Origin: Coprococcus_C sp934318045
Lineage (GTDB): Bacteria > Bacillota > Clostridia > Lachnospirales > Lachnospiraceae
Assembly (NCBI GenBank): GCA_934318045.1
Contig: CAKREY010000002.1
Span: 124,001 to 188,000, forward strand
Reading direction: 5' to 3'
DNA: 64,000 nucleotides
In this document: positions 61,285 through 64,000 of the stretch, piece by piece
Layout of the letters: every line of letters begins with the position of its first letter
Numbering within the stretch: position 1 is the first letter of the stretch
Translations under genes and position numbers: made by a program
Notes under the pieces: generated by a model
Database searches by the model: none
What the model was told of the DNA's origin: nothing
What the model saw: the letters and a program-made list of their open reading frames with translations, nothing else

Positions 61285-61361
61285 GAAGTTGAATATAATA
61301 CAAAATTCTACGCAGATATACTCCAATGGTCTGCTTTAGAATTTGTATTATATCCAACTTC
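61285..61361. repeat. Short palindromic MITE-like element
   Basis: Arms of 32 bases, GAAGTTGAATATAATACA (61285 onward) and TATTATATCCAACTTC (to 61361), pair with a few mismatches through CGCAGA/TCTGC, around a 13-base loop. The arms align with those of the element at 18282-18427 (shared pattern GRAGTTG, ATAAT, CAAA, TT-TA, GCAGA). This copy lacks the inner hairpins. It lies between fprA and topB. Confidence 0.8.
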
Positions 61362-61439
61362 TCTCTACATTTTCCCGCAATCGCTGTCATAAATATATTC
61401 TCCCGAATCGAAGTGCTCCATTTTCCTTCTTCGATATGT

Positions 61440-62606
61440 TTAGGCAAGTGCCTTCACTAATGCCTCCATAACCGGGTAATCAGATTCCTTCATCGTAGAC
61501 ATGATCGTAACGGTTGGCTCCACAATCGTGACATCCTTCATCGTAGAAAGAATCGTCTTCATCGTGCGGGCGGCACATGGTGCCCAGCTTCCATTCTCCA
61601 GGATACCAACGGTACGCTTCTGGTACGCCTTTGACTGCAGATGATTCAGGAAATCCTGCATACATGGGAAAACCCCGCCATCATAGCTTGCTGCACAGAG
61701 TATCATCCGGTCATAGCGGAATGCATCCTCAATCACTTCCGCCATATCCTCTCTTGCCAGATCACTGACAACGACCTTCTCTACACCCTCTGCCCGAAGC
61801 ATATCTGCAAGCTTCTCTGCTGCCTTCGCAGTATTTCCATGAATAGACGCATATGCAACAAGCACGCCTTTATTCTCCGGCTCATACTTGCTCCATGTAT
61901 CGTAAAGTCCAATATAATATCCGAGATTTTCCTTCAATACCGGACCGTGCAACGGACAGATTGTCTCGATGTCAAGTCCTGCTGCCTTCTTCAGAAGTGT
62001 CTGCACCGGCATGCCATATTTACCAACAATATTGAAATAATACCGTCTTGCCTCGCACGCCCAGTCCTCATTTTCTGTGAGGGAAAGCGCGCCAAACTTA
62101 CCAAATCCATCCGCTGAGAAAAGCACCTTCTCGCTCTTCTCGTATGTTACCATAACCTCCGGCCAGTGTACCATCGGTGCCATATAGAACACTAATGTAT
62201 GGGTTCCAAGTGATAACTCCTCGCCCTCTTTAACTGCAATCTTCTCCTGTGCATCCAATCTATTCTCGAAGAACTGTGGCAGCATCGCGATTGCCTTTGC
62301 ACTTGCAACCAGCTTTACCTCCGGGAAAAGCTCGACCATTCTTCCGATACTTCCCGCATGATCCGGCTCCAAATGCGAGATAATCAGATAATCCGGTTTT
62401 GCCCCATTCAATGTCTGAAGGAGCTTATCCTCCCAGCCTTCCATGCCTCTGGCATCAACTGTATCCATAACTGCAATCTTCTCATCTAAAATCACATATG
62501 AATTGTATGATACGCCTTCCGGTACTGCGTACTGACTCTCAAACAAGTCAATATCCTTATCATCCACTCCGATATAACGAATTGCATCCGAAATAGTTAC
62601 CTGCAT
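61440..62606 (-). CDS. fprA: Flavodiiron protein (O2/NO reductase)
   Basis: 388 residues. N-terminal metallo-beta-lactamase-type diiron domain with ligands H78, E80, D82 and H83 (SHLEPDHAGSIG) and further His residues in MVHWPEVMV and CPLHGPVL, and a C-terminal flavodoxin domain (VAYASIHGNTAKAAEKLADML). It reduces O2 to water and/or NO to N2O in anaerobes. The start at 62606 follows AGGAGG; a longer frame to 62759 has no ribosome site. Rubredoxin is not adjacent. Confidence 0.95.
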   Translation of the reverse strand: MQVTISDAIRYIGVDDKDIDLFESQYAVPEGVSYNSYVILDEKIAVMDTVDARGMEGWEDKLLQTLNGAKPDYLIISHLEPDHAGSIGRMVELFPEVKLVASAKAIAMLPQFFENRLDAQEKIAVKEGEELSLGTHTLVFYMAPMVHWPEVMVTYEKSEKVLFSADGFGKFGALSLTENEDWACEARRYYFNIVGKYGMPVQTLLKKAAGLDIETICPLHGPVLKENLGYYIGLYDTWSKYEPENKGVLVAYASIHGNTAKAAEKLADMLRAEGVEKVVVSDLAREDMAEVIEDAFRYDRMILCAASYDGGVFPCMQDFLNHLQSKAYQKRTVGILENGSWAPCAARTMKTILSTMKDVTIVEPTVTIMSTMKESDYPVMEALVKALA

Positions 62607-62673
62607 GTTTTTGTCCTCCTGTATTCTTTTTCCATTCTTTATTTTAAATTTGTAACCGTCTATGTAATTGTAA

Positions 62674-62733
62674 ATTTCGTATATAAAGCTAGTCCCTAAA
62701 GTCAGCTGCGTCATGACATATTTCGTATACAAA
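62674..62733. promoter_or_regulatory. Direct repeat upstream of fprA
   Basis: ATTTCGTATATAAA at 62674-62687 and ATTTCGTATACAAA at 62720-62733 differ at one base, 46 bases apart, within the region that should hold the fprA promoter. They may be sites for an O2- or redox-responsive regulator. Confidence 0.35.
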
Positions 62734-62946
62734 ATCCTCTCGTCACTACACGCGAACATAATGACCTACATCTAAGAAAGCGTACCACGATAAACGCCAT
62801 TCGTCAACCGTTGATCGGGGGCGCTTCTTTTGTCATGTAATTATCACCAAAAGAACAAAATTGAGTAAAAAAGAAAAAATCCAAGGGAACTCACCAATTA
62901 CAAAAGGGAAATGCGCAACGGTTTGGATAAAAAATGCAGAAACGAG

Positions 62947-63086
62947 AAATTATCCCCAATCAAAACAAGAAGAAATGCTGAAAACAATGGGGAAATTATC
63001 GTATTTTTCGAATTTTTCCCCATTGACGAGCAAATATATAGTGAGGAATTGGGGAAAAATAGAATTACTCAGGAAATCTCCCCAAT
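62947..63086. repeat. Cluster of ATTGGGGAAAAT motifs in both orientations
   Basis: The roughly 500 bases between fprA and the HAD gene have no supportable gene. Five copies of a 12-14-base motif lie 28-38 bases apart: reverse at 62947-62960, forward at 62985-62999, reverse at 63011-63025, forward at 63049-63060, reverse at 63075-63086. It resembles the ATTGGAGTAAAT cluster at 25.2-25.6 kb. An open frame over it (62861-63088) has no ribosome site. Confidence 0.6.
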
Positions 63087-63113
63087 AATCATCAATCAAG
63101 AACACTTCTTTTG

Positions 63114-63818
63114 TCATAAACAGCGATTCCTGTCAAGAGGAGTGTCCCCTGTCAAGAATAGCAGTTCCATATAATCTTCAATCAAATAATTACACACACC
63201 GGTATCCTGCAGCAACTTCTTATCGGAATCGCCGTAGATTCCTACAATACAAGCTGCGTTTGCAGCCGCGGCGGCTTTCACTCCAGACGGACTGTCCTCG
63301 ATTACCATCGTCTCAGATGGCTCCGCTCCGATACGTTCCATTGCATGGACATACATATCCGGTGCAGGCTTTGCACGCATTGTTCCATCATCATAGACAA
63401 GCTTTGTTTTGTCAAACCATTTTTCAAGTCCAAACCGTTCAAAATAAAAGTCAACATTCGATAGACAAGATGCCGTTGCAATATTACATTTTATGTTCCT
63501 TCGTTGCAACTCATTCAGGAATTCCGGCAGACCTTTAACTAGCCGACAGGCCTCTCGGTCTTCCTGATACATACTCCTGTACAAGGCTTCTTTTTCTTCC
63601 GTCAGCTGCATGATCTTCTTCTCAGACAGAGTTCCCTTTCCAAGCAGCCACTCGAAAATATCCCGGTTCGTATGTCCAAGTATCTGATGCTGGAATTCTT
63701 CCTTTGTAAGTTCCCTGCCTGCCAGCCTACTCACATACATCCGCCATGCAATGTCATGATATTTGCCATCGAAGATCATCGTACCATTGCAGTCAAATAT
63801 AACGTTCTTTATTTTCAT
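63114..63818 (-). CDS. HAD-family hydrolase with DxN motif
   Basis: 234 residues of the beta-phosphoglucomutase-like HAD subfamily: motif I FDCNGTMI (Asp9, with Asn11 in place of the usual second Asp), cap domain (about 20-85), motif II NIATASC, motif III KPAPDMY and motif IV IEDSPSG. Asp9 is the nucleophile. The missing Asp+2 general acid/base is also absent in phosphonatases and dehalogenases. Substrate unknown. Confidence 0.85.
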   Translation of the reverse strand: MKIKNVIFDCNGTMIFDGKYHDIAWRMYVSRLAGRELTKEEFQHQILGHTNRDIFEWLLGKGTLSEKKIMQLTEEKEALYRSMYQEDREACRLVKGLPEFLNELQRRNIKCNIATASCLSNVDFYFERFGLEKWFDKTKLVYDDGTMRAKPAPDMYVHAMERIGAEPSETMVIEDSPSGVKAAAAANAACIVGIYGDSDKKLLQDTGVCNYLIEDYMELLFLTGDTPLDRNRCL

Positions 63819-63908
63819 GTCTCGTCCTCTTTTTATCTTTATATATGTATATCTGAGTGGATATACAGAAATCCACTCTAAAATTCACCTGAAACTTCCG
63901 GTTTTGGG

Positions 63909-63990
63909 TTTTTCTGCTTGCTTTTCTCTCTAAAAACACACGTCGTGTGTTTTTCTGCTTGCTTCTTCTCCAAAAAACACACTTTTCCCT
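63909..63990. repeat. Direct repeat and bidirectional terminator-like palindrome at the right edge
   Basis: TTTTTCTGCTTGCTT starts at 63909 and again at 63951 with similar following bases ending in AAAACACAC. Between them AAAAACACACG (63932-63942) and CGTGTGTTTTT (63944-63954) form a perfect stem with A and T tracts, a bidirectional terminator. Confidence 0.6.
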
Positions 63991-64000
63991 CCGGTACATA

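Noticed and set aside
62861..63088. 75-codon plus-strand open frame before the HAD gene
   Set aside because: No ribosome site and its sequence is largely explained by the repeated ATTGGGGAAAAT motifs. Codon conservation would be needed to revive it.
63793..63999. 68-codon minus-strand frame at the right edge
   Set aside because: Lies over direct repeats and a terminator-like palindrome; lysine/arginine-rich nonsense translation.

Overview
The window looks like a chromosomal segment of a Gram-positive, anaerobic gut-type Clostridia, most likely Lachnospiraceae. The signs are strong GGAGG-type ribosome sites, a lipoteichoic-acid-synthase-type protein, CheV and CheX, the Firmicutes class of GalT, a NifS/NifU pair, a flavodiiron protein, a YlxM-Ffh-RpsP-KhpA-RimM-TrmD operon and an ECF sigma/ABC transporter operon. 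Species cannot be named from sequence alone. Most genes lie on the minus strand. No rRNA, CRISPR array, intact transposase or prophage was seen.

0-13 kb is accessory and visibly more AT-rich. It holds an SF2 helicase with two membrane segments beside a truncated competence-type nuclease, a broken response regulator, a tightly overlapped sigma/membrane protein/ABC ATPase/permease operon, a DUF4143 ATPase, a run of small proteins that look like orphan immunity genes (including a truncated ankyrin protein and a twice-broken coiled-coil membrane protein), and a HEPN/RES-domain putative NAD-degrading toxin.

13-25 kb is core metabolism: RlmD, a YitT protein, a pantothenate-to-CoA operon (panG candidate, panB, panC, panD, coaBC), guaB, cheX, an LTA-synthase-like enzyme and two tandem tRNA-Gly(GCC). 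25-30 kb has a gene-free repeat-rich stretch, then galK-galT with a divergent LacI-family regulator, clear operators and a possible 20-codon leader peptide. 30-40 kb holds an HD hydrolase, nifS-nifU, LysR and MATE genes, a csoR-copA-HMA copper module, and a sulfur cluster: thiS-like gene, rhodanese/TtcA-like fusion, bioB.

40-51 kb is signalling and surface: a 1447-residue hybrid kinase whose phosphoacceptor His is replaced by Asn, an M18 aminopeptidase, ArgD, CheV, lipoproteins and a classical two-component pair. 51-56 kb is the ylxM-ffh-rpsP-khpA-rimM-trmD operon. 56-64 kb has a cell-wall protein, a degenerate phosphoribosyltransferase, a small membrane protein whose ribosome site lies inside a terminator hairpin, an LbH protein, TopB, FprA and a HAD hydrolase.

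Features not explained by ordinary genes are: two short palindromic elements (18.3 and 61.3 kb) that share the same inverted ends and look like a MITE family, a larger nested palindrome at 14.7 kb, and two intergenic clusters of short alternating-orientation motifs (25.2-25.6 and 62.9-63.1 kb).
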